In this document: positions 1 through 5,503 of the stretch, in pieces
Numbering within the stretch: position 1 is the first letter of the stretch
How the letters are laid out: every line of letters starts with the position of its first letter
Source: Treponema sp.
Lineage (GTDB): Bacteria > Spirochaetota > Spirochaetia > Treponematales > Breznakiellaceae
Reading direction: 5' to 3'
Assembly (NCBI GenBank): GCA_031258265.1
Contig: JAIRNB010000011.1
Location: 1-8,442, forward strand
DNA: 8,442 nt
Program-made: the position numbers and the translations under genes
The notes under the pieces: generated by a model
The model's database searches: none
Told to the model about the DNA's origin: nothing
Seen by the model: only the letters and a program-made list of their open reading frames with translations

Positions 1-1172
1 GTTTCCCCGCCGCATATATCATACTCGTACTGCGTAATCAGATTGTCCGGCGTATTTTTTGCGGACCATGCGTAAGGCGTTTGAACGTGGTCATATATGA
101 GCTTGAACGTCTTTCCGGCAAGGTCGTACTTAAACGGGAGCGCATTGCCACTCATCATAATATTCGGACCGCTGAAGTCGAAAATGCGCTGCGTCTTTGC
201 CGCTTCAAGGACTTCCTCGTGCGTCATCGGCGGATCTATATCCCGTGGACGGTAAGCGTAGCGTGCGCCCCGTCCGTCCATTCCCGCCATCGGCGGTTCC
301 TTGTCTCCGTTCAGGGTTATTGTCTCAAGATGAGCCGCGTCACCCGTTATTTCAAGGCACGCGCCGTGAATCTCGTATTCCGGCTCATCATCTTCGTTAA
401 ATCCGAGCTTCACTCCCGTGGCTTTCATGTCAAAGAGATTCAAAACCTCAAGCCACATCTCGCCGGCGAATTCGACGCCCCATTTGGCGTAAATGTAATA
501 CTCGTCGTCAATGCGCAGATAGTCCGACGGATATGTAACGGTTACGGTGTCGCGCGGATCGTCAAGCATCACGTTAGTCGAGCATACGACGGACGGGAAG
601 TATGTGAGAACCTCGCGCCCGCAGCTATATTTCCAATGCAGACCGCGCCCCTCAAGCCGGTTAGTCGTCGTATGCAGCTTCCCGGGAACCGAGTCCCTAT
701 ACCTGCCTCCGTCCCGCACCGCGTATCCGAAATGGTAATGCCTTTGGATTTCGCGTGGTATATCGCGGTAGTGCGTGGGCTGTCTCATTCCGAAAAGGTC
801 TCCTCCGACGGGTACGGAGATTCCGAACCACGTCTCAAACGCCGTGACAAGCTCCGTGCGCTCGTCGAGTACGATGTGCCAGCCGCGGGACGTACCCGGA
901 ATCAGATGCGTGAACAGGGTAATCTCGCCGAATTTGATGGCGGAATACGGAACCCGGTCAAATTCCGCTCCGTTCTCCGCGACATACAGCGTATCCGCGT
1001 CGTGAATTCGGTAGTCGAGCCGCTTCGGGGCATGCTCTCCTTCGAATTTAAGCTGAAAGCTCCGCCCCTTCATATGGCCGCTCAGCGGGATTCCGGACTT
1101 CGCCTTCGGCACGGCGGCGATCTTTTTGTCAACCTCCTCCGCGGTCATCGGGTTAAACGTTTTGAAAAACAT
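1..1172 (-). CDS. MoaF-domain-like (calycin-fold) protein, C-terminus beyond window
   Basis: This frame is open for 390 codons from an ATG at 1172 to the window edge, where it is cut off. GGGGG lies 6 nt upstream of the ATG, and a good promoter sits further upstream. The protein shows repeated lipocalin-like units. Unit 1 (about residues 34-115) has a GRSFQLKF strand, a DTLYV strand, PYSAIKF and WHIVLDERTELVT. Unit 2 (about 170-280) has LEGRGLHWKYSCGREVLTYF, YPSDYLRIDDEYYIYAKW, LNLFDMKATG and a closing GACLEITGD. A third unit begins near residue 343 (NALPFKYDLAGKTFKLIYDH). This order resembles the MoaF N- and C-terminal domains as I remember them. The biochemical role of MoaF proteins is poorly known, so a role in molybdenum cofactor synthesis should not be assumed. 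No signal peptide or membrane segment is seen. It follows GH39 by 195 bp and probably has its own transcript. The family call rests on recalled sequence patterns, not a search. Confidence 0.65.
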   Translation of the reverse strand, partial: MFFKTFNPMTAEEVDKKIAAVPKAKSGIPLSGHMKGRSFQLKFEGEHAPKRLDYRIHDADTLYVAENGAEFDRVPYSAIKFGEITLFTHLIPGTSRGWHIVLDERTELVTAFETWFGISVPVGGDLFGMRQPTHYRDIPREIQRHYHFGYAVRDGGRYRDSVPGKLHTTTNRLEGRGLHWKYSCGREVLTYFPSVVCSTNVMLDDPRDTVTVTYPSDYLRIDDEYYIYAKWGVEFAGEMWLEVLNLFDMKATGVKLGFNEDDEPEYEIHGACLEITGDAAHLETITLNGDKEPPMAGMDGRGARYAYRPRDIDPPMTHEEVLEAAKTQRIFDFSGPNIMMSGNALPFKYDLAGKTFKLIYDHVQTPYAWSAKNTPDNLITQYEYDICGGE

Positions 1173-1178
1173 AAAAAA

Positions 1179-1183
1179 CCCCC
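1179..1183 (-). promoter_or_regulatory. Ribosome binding site of the MoaF-like gene
   Basis: GGGGG lies 6 nt before the ATG at 1172, with only T residues between. This supports the start and also supports the minus strand as the coding strand, over the long open frame on the opposite strand. Confidence 0.6.
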
Positions 1184-1223
1184 ATTATTTATTTTGTGAA
1201 TTACCCTTTTTTAAGGAAGTCGC

Positions 1224-1235
1224 GGCATATATGCC
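1224..1235. promoter_or_regulatory. 12-bp palindrome GGCATATATGCC in the MoaF-like leader
   Basis: This perfect 12-bp palindrome lies between the large inverted repeat at 1238-1263 and the ribosome binding site, inside the predicted 5' untranslated leader. It could be a second protein-binding site or a small RNA stem. The sequence does not decide between them. Confidence 0.35.
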
Positions 1236-1237
1236 GA

Positions 1238-1263
1238 GTCCATAATGTGTCTACATTATGGAC
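1238..1263. promoter_or_regulatory. 26-bp perfect inverted repeat (probable operator or leader stem-loop)
   Basis: The arms GTCCATAATGT and ACATTATGGAC are perfectly complementary over 11 bp and enclose a 4-nt centre. The element begins where transcription from the promoter at 1268-1296 is expected to start (about 1261) and covers the first 20-odd nucleotides of the transcript. A repressor bound here would block initiation. As RNA it would form a 5' terminal hairpin that could stabilise the message. I do not recognise the half-site as belonging to a particular regulator family, and no regulator gene is in the window. Confidence 0.6.
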
Positions 1264-1267
1264 AGAC

Positions 1268-1296
1268 ACTATATAACAGAGTGTTTCAATTGTCAG
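1268..1296 (-). promoter_or_regulatory. Sigma70-type promoter for the MoaF-like gene
   Basis: On the minus strand, CTGACA (1291-1296, 5 of 6 to TTGACA) and TATAGT (1268-1273, 5 of 6 to TATAAT) are separated by exactly 17 bp. The predicted start is near 1261, giving a leader of about 90 nt before the ATG at 1172. This is the best promoter match I found in the window. It implies that the MoaF-like gene is transcribed independently of GH39. Confidence 0.6.
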
Positions 1297-1298
1297 CA

Positions 1299-1338
1299 CG
1301 GCTAAAAGCTGGCCGCCTAAAGGCAGTGGTTTTAAACC
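1299..1338. repeat. Cluster of three small stem-loops, possibly a decayed hairpin repeat
   Basis: Three short stems follow one another between GH39 and the promoter of the next gene: CGGCT-AAA-AGCTG (1299-1311, with one G-T wobble), GCC-TAAA-GGC (1315-1324) and GGTTT-T-AAACC (1328-1338). The first is followed by GCCGCC, and the second has a TAAA loop. Both recall the TAAM-loop modules of the larger spacers. The stems are short, so chance is a real alternative. They could also mark the 3' end of the GH39 transcript. Confidence 0.3.
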
Positions 1339-1367
1339 TGACACATGAAAATAAAAAACAGGCCCCT

Positions 1368-3002
1368 TCAACAGGCTTCGATGACGATCAGCGACACGCT
1401 TTTTACCGGCATGCTGAATGAAAGCTTTAGCCCGCCGTCAAGGGGGACCAGAGTTTGCGCCGGCTCTAAAAGCTCCAGTTCCGCTTTGGCCTTGATTGCA
1501 TTGTACTGGCCGCCCTCCGGATAATCGGGACGGCCCTGCCGTACCCATTCGGCATAGGCGTTGGAATGGAGTCTGTCTATCCGGTAATGGGTAATTTTAC
1601 AGGGCCCTGAAAAGGGCAGGTTTTCCACGGAACATTCAACCGGGTACTGGCCCTCCGTCTCCCAGGTGTCCTCATGGCAGTACAAAAAAACTTCCAAGGA
1701 TCTTGCCCCGCTAAGGGTTGCCCAGCCGTCAAGTTCCGCCCCCGCGCCGGTCCCCCGGTAATCCTTGTAAAATTCAGGACTCCTGCCCCTGGATGAATCA
1801 AGGCGTACCAACTGCGAACCAAGGCGGGCGAAAAGCCGGAAGAGGTTCATCACCGCCTTGTCTATGCCCTGGGTAGAAAAGGTTCTGGTCCCCTCAAAGC
1901 AGCGTTCCCCCTCAAACATAAAGGCCCAGGCCAGAGGACGAATGTCCATACCTAATTCAAGGGAAAGATCGTGAATATTCTTGTAGGCCGAAGCAATATA
2001 GGAAGCGTAGTATTCGGTGTTTCTAAAATCAAAAGCCGGATTATCAAAACGGCCGCCCGCCGCCCAGCCATCGGGGTCCGCCTCGGAAAGAACACATTCA
2101 AGACCGCCGTAACCACATTCTTTGATGACAGCCGCCCCGATCCGTACCTGATCCAGCAGCCGTTTTATCGACGGCGTTTTTTCCAGGGTCTTTTTGGTTG
2201 TAAAACCATAAGCTCCGCCCTTGGTATGAAAACTGGTAAAATCCAGGCGGGTCCCGGTTTTACCGCTTTTGAAATTGATTCCCGATTTAACATGGGTAAG
2301 AAATTCCCGGAGAAATACGGCCGCCGCGCCGTCCGGGGCAAGGGGGCCGCAGGTGGCCGGTCCGCCAAACCGAAGGGTGGGACATACATCGTGAATCGCC
2401 GCCTCCGTATAGTCAAAGAGTTTACAGTATTCCCCGCAGGTACCGCCCCAGTAGAATATATCCGGTTCATTCCACATTTCGAAATACCAGGACTCAAGTT
2501 CCGCCTGTCCATAGCGGTCCAGTAAATGTTCAACCAGGGCGCGGATAAGCCCATACCACTTGTCATAATCCTTGGGAGGCCGGTTCCAGCCTACCCGCCG
2601 GTATTCATTGTAAATATTCCCCGGGTCTGCCCTTATGCCGCTTAAATCGGCCATATCCATGGGCATAAAACCTATCTCAAAAAAAGGCTTACAATTACTG
2701 CTAAGCCATATATCGCAGATCCTGTCGATTACGGTGAAGTTATAAACCGGATTAGCCCCCTCATCTTCGGTGTATACATTGGTGGAGCCCCATTTATACG
2801 TGCCGTGACAGTTTCCGGTACAGAGCAGATGGTGTGTTCGTATATAATAGGGCTTTTCCAGGCTTCCGAATTTCTTTATCAGTTCCATACCGCCGGGGGA
2901 GTGGGTATAGTTACATTCGTCATAACCGATATAATTCCAGTTATGCGGCAGAGTCCCGCCCCCCTGTGATACGTCAATATTTACTTTTACAAGCCTGTCC
3001 AT
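1368..3002 (-). CDS. GH39 family glycosidase, probable beta-xylosidase
   Basis: This 544-residue protein has the layout of GH39 beta-xylosidases: a TIM barrel over about residues 1-370 and a C-terminal beta-rich accessory part (about 395-544). The expected acid/base is E179 in WNEPD (177-181), and the expected nucleophile is E307 in VLSEADPDGW (304-313). Their spacing of 128 residues is near that of known GH39 enzymes. GH39 xylosidases are retaining enzymes that release xylose from xylo-oligosaccharide ends, but the family also contains iduronidases and other activities, so the substrate is inferred. There is no signal peptide, so it probably acts in the cytoplasm on imported sugars. The ATG start has AGGGAG 7 nt upstream. 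The gene ends in TGA, and a T-rich run (TTTTTTATTTT on the minus strand) follows without a clear hairpin. It lies 332 bp downstream of the second GH3, across repeat array A, so co-transcription is uncertain. Confidence 0.88.
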   Translation of the reverse strand: MDRLVKVNIDVSQGGGTLPHNWNYIGYDECNYTHSPGGMELIKKFGSLEKPYYIRTHHLLCTGNCHGTYKWGSTNVYTEDEGANPVYNFTVIDRICDIWLSSNCKPFFEIGFMPMDMADLSGIRADPGNIYNEYRRVGWNRPPKDYDKWYGLIRALVEHLLDRYGQAELESWYFEMWNEPDIFYWGGTCGEYCKLFDYTEAAIHDVCPTLRFGGPATCGPLAPDGAAAVFLREFLTHVKSGINFKSGKTGTRLDFTSFHTKGGAYGFTTKKTLEKTPSIKRLLDQVRIGAAVIKECGYGGLECVLSEADPDGWAAGGRFDNPAFDFRNTEYYASYIASAYKNIHDLSLELGMDIRPLAWAFMFEGERCFEGTRTFSTQGIDKAVMNLFRLFARLGSQLVRLDSSRGRSPEFYKDYRGTGAGAELDGWATLSGARSLEVFLYCHEDTWETEGQYPVECSVENLPFSGPCKITHYRIDRLHSNAYAEWVRQGRPDYPEGGQYNAIKAKAELELLEPAQTLVPLDGGLKLSFSMPVKSVSLIVIEAC

Positions 3003-3009
3003 TTTTCAG

Positions 3010-3015
3010 CTCCCT
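3010..3015 (-). promoter_or_regulatory. Ribosome binding site of GH39
   Basis: AGGGAG lies 7 nt upstream of the ATG at 3002 and supports that start. I found no -10/-35 pair at a usable distance upstream. A TATTTT box near here would put the transcript start on the ribosome binding site itself. Confidence 0.7.
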
Positions 3016-3052
3016 GTTAAAATATGCCCCCCTCCATTTCTGAAAATCCCTC

Positions 3053-3069
3053 TCATCATTCGATGATGA
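3053..3069. repeat. 7-bp hairpin upstream of GH39
   Basis: TCATCAT and ATGATGA pair perfectly around a TCG loop, about 50 bp upstream of the GH39 start. It stands at the edge of repeat array A. It may be a leader stem or part of the array. Confidence 0.4.
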
Positions 3070-3099
3070 TAAGCTGATGTACCGCGAGGCGCACGCACT

Positions 3100-3131
3100 G
3101 CGCGCACTGCCCCGGTTAAAACCGGGGCGCA
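3100..3131 (+). repeat. Variable-stem hairpin module, copy 1
   Basis: This 32-nt unit reads GCGCGCACTG, stem CCCCGGT, loop TAAA, complementary stem ACCGGGG, then CGCA. The flanks and loop match copies 2 and 3 (8115-8146, 8187-8218), but the stem sequence is its own. The closing G of CTG and the first C of CGCA extend the stem to 8 bp. Confidence 0.8.
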
Positions 3132-3134
3132 TTT

Positions 3135-3200
3135 TTCAATTTGGGGGCATACGGAGGCGCTATGCGAAGCCGCATTGGTTTAATATACAACCTTTGGTTG
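3135..3200 (+). repeat. Conserved array tail, copy A
   Basis: This block of 66 nt matches 8223-8287 in a fixed pattern: TTCAAT, 15 nt, GGCGCTA, 6 nt, GCCGCATT, GTTTAATA (with one extra G here), one pyrimidine, ACAACCT, 2 nt, GGTTG. It ends in a 5-bp hairpin CAACC-TTT-GGTTG (3188-3200). The spacing between conserved words is kept even where the bases differ. Confidence 0.75.
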
Positions 3201-3232
3201 CTTTTATCGCGCAAGGGATAGAAGCGGAAATA

Positions 3233-3251
3233 CTTTTGGCGAAGCCAAAAG
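3233..3251. repeat. 8-bp GAA-loop hairpin
   Basis: CTTTTGGC and GCCAAAAG pair perfectly around a GAA loop. The centre is GCGAAGC, a heptamer known from biophysical work to form an unusually stable DNA mini-hairpin. It has no counterpart in array B. Confidence 0.65.
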
Positions 3252-3270
3252 ATTGGAGCGGATAGCCCGG

Positions 3271-3299
3271 TCCGCCTTTTTACGAAGTAAAAAGGCGGA
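3271..3299. repeat. 13-bp GAA-loop hairpin downstream of the 687-aa GH3
   Basis: TCCGCCTTTTTAC and GTAAAAAGGCGGA form a perfect 13-bp stem with a GAA loop, the longest stem in the window. It begins 35 bp after the GH3 stop codon at 3335. It could define or protect the 3' end of that transcript. No T-run follows it on the minus strand, so it is not a standard intrinsic terminator. The same stem-with-GAA design as at 3233-3251 suggests a repeat element. Confidence 0.65.
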
Positions 3300-3334
3300 T
3301 GCGCCCAAAAAGGGAAGCCGCCCCATACGGTTTC

Positions 3335-5398
3335 TTACAGCTTGACCGATCCCTTAAGCAGGTCCTTAGCGGCGCTGCTGGTGCCGATGTATACATCGTA
3401 TTCCATGTGTTCAAATTCAAAGCCGGGGGTATGGGGGTTATACCACTCCAGTTTTTTTAAGGGGCAGCACAGATCAACGGCGCGGCTCTGGCCGCCTTCA
3501 AGTTCCACCCGGGCAAAACCGCGTAGGAGTTTAAGCGGACGGTCCACGGATGAATGGCTAAACCCGATATACAACTGTACTACCTCAGTCCCCCTGCGGT
3601 TTCCGGTATTGGTAACGGTACAGGATGCCGTAACCGCGCCGTCCCGGACGCCGAATTGGGGATTGTCCACCTTAAACGTGGTATAGGAAAGGCCAAACCC
3701 GTAGGGGTATAAAGGCTGTTTCCCTTCTTTTTCCAGCTTGGCGTAGCCGTGGTAGTAATCGTACCACTGGTTCGTGGTGTCCCAGTTAAGCTGGGGAAGA
3801 TCGGTTTCACGGACCGGCTGGACATAGGGCAGCTTCCCGCTGGGATTGATGTCGCCAAAAAGAATCTGGGCTATGGCGGTCCCCCCTTCCTGGCCGGGGT
3901 AATAGGCCATCAGGATACCGCCAACCTTGTCCATCCATTCGGTTACCATAGTGGTATTACCGCCAATGATTACCACCGCGGAATTCTTATTCACCGGACC
4001 CGCCGCTTTGATAAGGGCAATTTCATCATCGTGGAGATTCAGGGTTTTACGATCGCCGCCAATGGCCTCGGTGTAGTTATCGGTTCCCTCGCCGGCCACA
4101 TATTCCCCTTCGTCGCCGTGATCAAAACCGGCGATAAACACCACCGCATCGGCGGCGGCGGCGGCTTTTTTCGCCCGGTCAATATCGGAACCGTCATCAA
4201 AGACCACCTGCAGCCCCAGCGCGGCCTTGCGTATCCCCTCCAGGGGACTAACCACGTACCTGGGGAATACCCTGGAAGAACCGTAGTCGCCAATGTTTGG
4301 TTTTTCCCCTAATTTGCCAATGACGGCAATGGTTTTAATAGCGTTCCGGTTAAAGGGCAGGACATGATCGTTTTTAAGCAGGGTGATTCCCTCCTGGGCG
4401 GATTTGAGGGCCAGGGCGATATGCTTATCACAGCCGATAACATCTTCGCCATAGTTGGCGGTATAGGCGTCTTCAAAAGCCAGCACTGTCCGTACTATCC
4501 GCAGAGCCGCGTCATCGATCCGCGCCTCCGGGACCAGACCGTCCTTCACCGCCTTGATCAATTTGTCACCGTACACGATGGTGGCGCACATTTCCATGTC
4601 TTCACCGTTATTCGCCCCGGCCACCGTATCTTTTACGCCCCAGATAAAATCGCTCATCACAAAGCCGTCAAAATCCCATTCTTCTTTAAGGACCTTGCGG
4701 AGCAGATAATCGTGATGACCGCAGTGTACGCCCTTGTAAAGGTTATAGGCGCTCATGATCGAGGCCGCCCCGGCGTCTACACATTCTTTGAAATGGGGCA
4801 GAAACACCTCCCGTTCGGTGCGGCGATCACAGTCCACACTTACCTTGAAGCGGCTTATTTCCATGGAATTAAAGGCGTAGTGCTTCACACAGGCCATGAC
4901 ATTTTCTTCCTGCACCCCCCGCACCAGGGCGGCGCCCATCTGCCCTATGGCAAAGGAATCCTCGCCATAGCTTTCCTGGCTGCGGCCCCAGCCGGGATTG
5001 TGGGGCAGGTTGATGCAGACCCCGGCAAAAAGATTACCGCCGTAGGCCCGCACCTCCCGGCCAATGGCCCGGCCTATCTCTTCTTCCAGGGCGGGATCAA
5101 AGGCGGCGCCCCGGAGCATCGACACGGGGAAACAGGTACTCTTGCCGGTTCCGCAGACCACTCCCCGGGGGCCGTCACAAAAACGCATGGACGGGACACC
5201 CAGCCGTTTATTTTCGGCATTTGGATAGGGGACATGGTTGTAGTGCTTGGTTGAATCCTTTGTCATTTCGGCGATCTCTTCCGGCCCAAAATTTACCTTG
5301 CCGCTCATCAGATCTACTTTTTCTTCAAGACTCATCTGCGCCACAATGGCCTTGGCTTTCTCCGTATAGGAAAGCCGTTGTTCCTTCGTACACTTCAT
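3335..5398 (-). CDS. GH3 family beta-glycosidase (687 aa), beta-glucosidase/xylosidase type
   Basis: GH3 enzymes release terminal beta-linked sugars by a retaining mechanism. The N-terminal barrel (about residues 10-310) shows DGPRGV (75-80), GWGRSQESYGED (136-147), KH (172-173) and the nucleophile D250 in GFVMSDF. The alpha/beta sandwich (about 330-530) opens with EGITLLKNDHVLPF; E430 in DEGEY, shortly before GGDR, is the likely acid/base. LYPYGFGLSYTTF leads into a fibronectin-III-like domain (about 580-680). The PA14 insert found in some GH3 enzymes is absent. No signal peptide is seen. The frame can extend upstream to a TTG at 5479, but I chose the ATG at 5398: it gives the usual GH3 beginning (EKAKAIVAQMSLEEKVDLM) and has AAAGG 11 nt upstream. 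The gene follows the 808-aa GH3 by 105 bp and probably shares its transcript. The substrate (glucoside or xyloside) cannot be fixed from sequence. Confidence 0.93.
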   Translation of the reverse strand: MKCTKEQRLSYTEKAKAIVAQMSLEEKVDLMSGKVNFGPEEIAEMTKDSTKHYNHVPYPNAENKRLGVPSMRFCDGPRGVVCGTGKSTCFPVSMLRGAAFDPALEEEIGRAIGREVRAYGGNLFAGVCINLPHNPGWGRSQESYGEDSFAIGQMGAALVRGVQEENVMACVKHYAFNSMEISRFKVSVDCDRRTEREVFLPHFKECVDAGAASIMSAYNLYKGVHCGHHDYLLRKVLKEEWDFDGFVMSDFIWGVKDTVAGANNGEDMEMCATIVYGDKLIKAVKDGLVPEARIDDAALRIVRTVLAFEDAYTANYGEDVIGCDKHIALALKSAQEGITLLKNDHVLPFNRNAIKTIAVIGKLGEKPNIGDYGSSRVFPRYVVSPLEGIRKAALGLQVVFDDGSDIDRAKKAAAAADAVVFIAGFDHGDEGEYVAGEGTDNYTEAIGGDRKTLNLHDDEIALIKAAGPVNKNSAVVIIGGNTTMVTEWMDKVGGILMAYYPGQEGGTAIAQILFGDINPSGKLPYVQPVRETDLPQLNWDTTNQWYDYYHGYAKLEKEGKQPLYPYGFGLSYTTFKVDNPQFGVRDGAVTASCTVTNTGNRRGTEVVQLYIGFSHSSVDRPLKLLRGFARVELEGGQSRAVDLCCPLKKLEWYNPHTPGFEFEHMEYDVYIGTSSAAKDLLKGSVKL

Positions 5399-5409
5399 AC
5401 TGGCTGCCG

Positions 5410-5414
5410 CCTTT
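5410..5414 (-). promoter_or_regulatory. Ribosome binding site deciding the GH3 (687 aa) start
   Basis: AAAGG lies 11 nt upstream of the ATG at 5398. The spacing is long, but the neighbouring GH3 gene has the same 11-nt spacing. No comparable site precedes the alternative TTG at 5479. Confidence 0.45.
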
Positions 5415-5471
5415 ATATAAGATTTACCCAATCCAATTAACGGTTGGGCATTGTACAATCCCCAATGAACG

Positions 5472-5497
5472 GGAAACAAGAACGCCGGGAAACAAAA
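5472..5497. repeat. Short direct repeat next to the intergenic hairpin
   Basis: GGGAAACAA occurs twice, 16 nt apart, at the start of the spacer between the two GH3 genes. The second copy forms part of the arm and loop of the hairpin at 5484-5503. It is short and may be a local duplication. Confidence 0.35.
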
Positions 5498-5503
5498 CCC
5501 GGC
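5484..5503 (-). terminator. Weak terminator or attenuator hairpin between the two GH3 genes
   Basis: Immediately after the TAG of the 808-aa GH3, the minus strand reads GCCGGG, an 8-nt T-rich loop, CCCGGC, then GTTCTTGTTT. The 6-bp GC-only stem followed by a loosely T-rich run could cause partial termination, or could protect the upstream message and lower expression of the downstream gene. The T-run is interrupted, so complete termination is unlikely. Confidence 0.45.

Larger units (their letters stand above)
3094..3299. repeat. Intergenic hairpin repeat array A
   Basis: Most of the 332-bp gap between GH39 and the 687-aa GH3 is this array. Read on the plus strand it contains the variable-stem module (3100-3131), a conserved tail (3135-3200), a GAA-loop hairpin (3233-3251) and a second, longer GAA-loop hairpin (3271-3299). 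The first two parts recur in the same order and orientation in array B (8111-8289). I see no convincing coding frame: short open frames here have no ribosome binding site and simply cross the palindromes. Confidence 0.75.

Noticed and set aside
81..1199. 372-codon open frame on the plus strand
   Set aside because: It lies antisense to the MoaF-like gene, which has a good ribosome site, a promoter and a recognisable fold pattern. The plus-strand product is rich in R, H and V without any familiar motif, as expected for a shadow frame.
1340..1367. Intrinsic terminator after GH39
   Set aside because: A T-rich run is present after GGGGCCTG, but I could not find a complementary upstream arm long enough for a stable stem.
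1971..2525. 184-codon plus-strand frame inside GH39, and similar plus-strand frames of 187, 296, 227 and 264 codons inside the GH3 genes
   Set aside because: All are antisense to well-supported glycosidases, carry no recognisable domain, and follow from the GC-rich codon usage of the true genes.
3003..3050. Promoter with a TATTTT box just upstream of GH39
   Set aside because: The boxes are poor matches, and transcription would begin at the ribosome binding site, leaving almost no leader.
3077..3265. 62-codon plus-strand frame in array A
   Set aside because: It runs through the hairpin module and tail, has no ribosome binding site, and its product is a translation of repeats.
3100..3299. CRISPR array
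   Set aside because: The units are hairpins with conserved flanks, not identical direct repeats with regular spacers, and no cas gene is present.
5399..5479. Upstream extension of the 687-aa GH3 to the TTG at 5479
   Set aside because: The added 27 residues do not look like a signal peptide or part of the GH3 fold, no ribosome site precedes the TTG, and the ATG at 5398 gives the normal family start.
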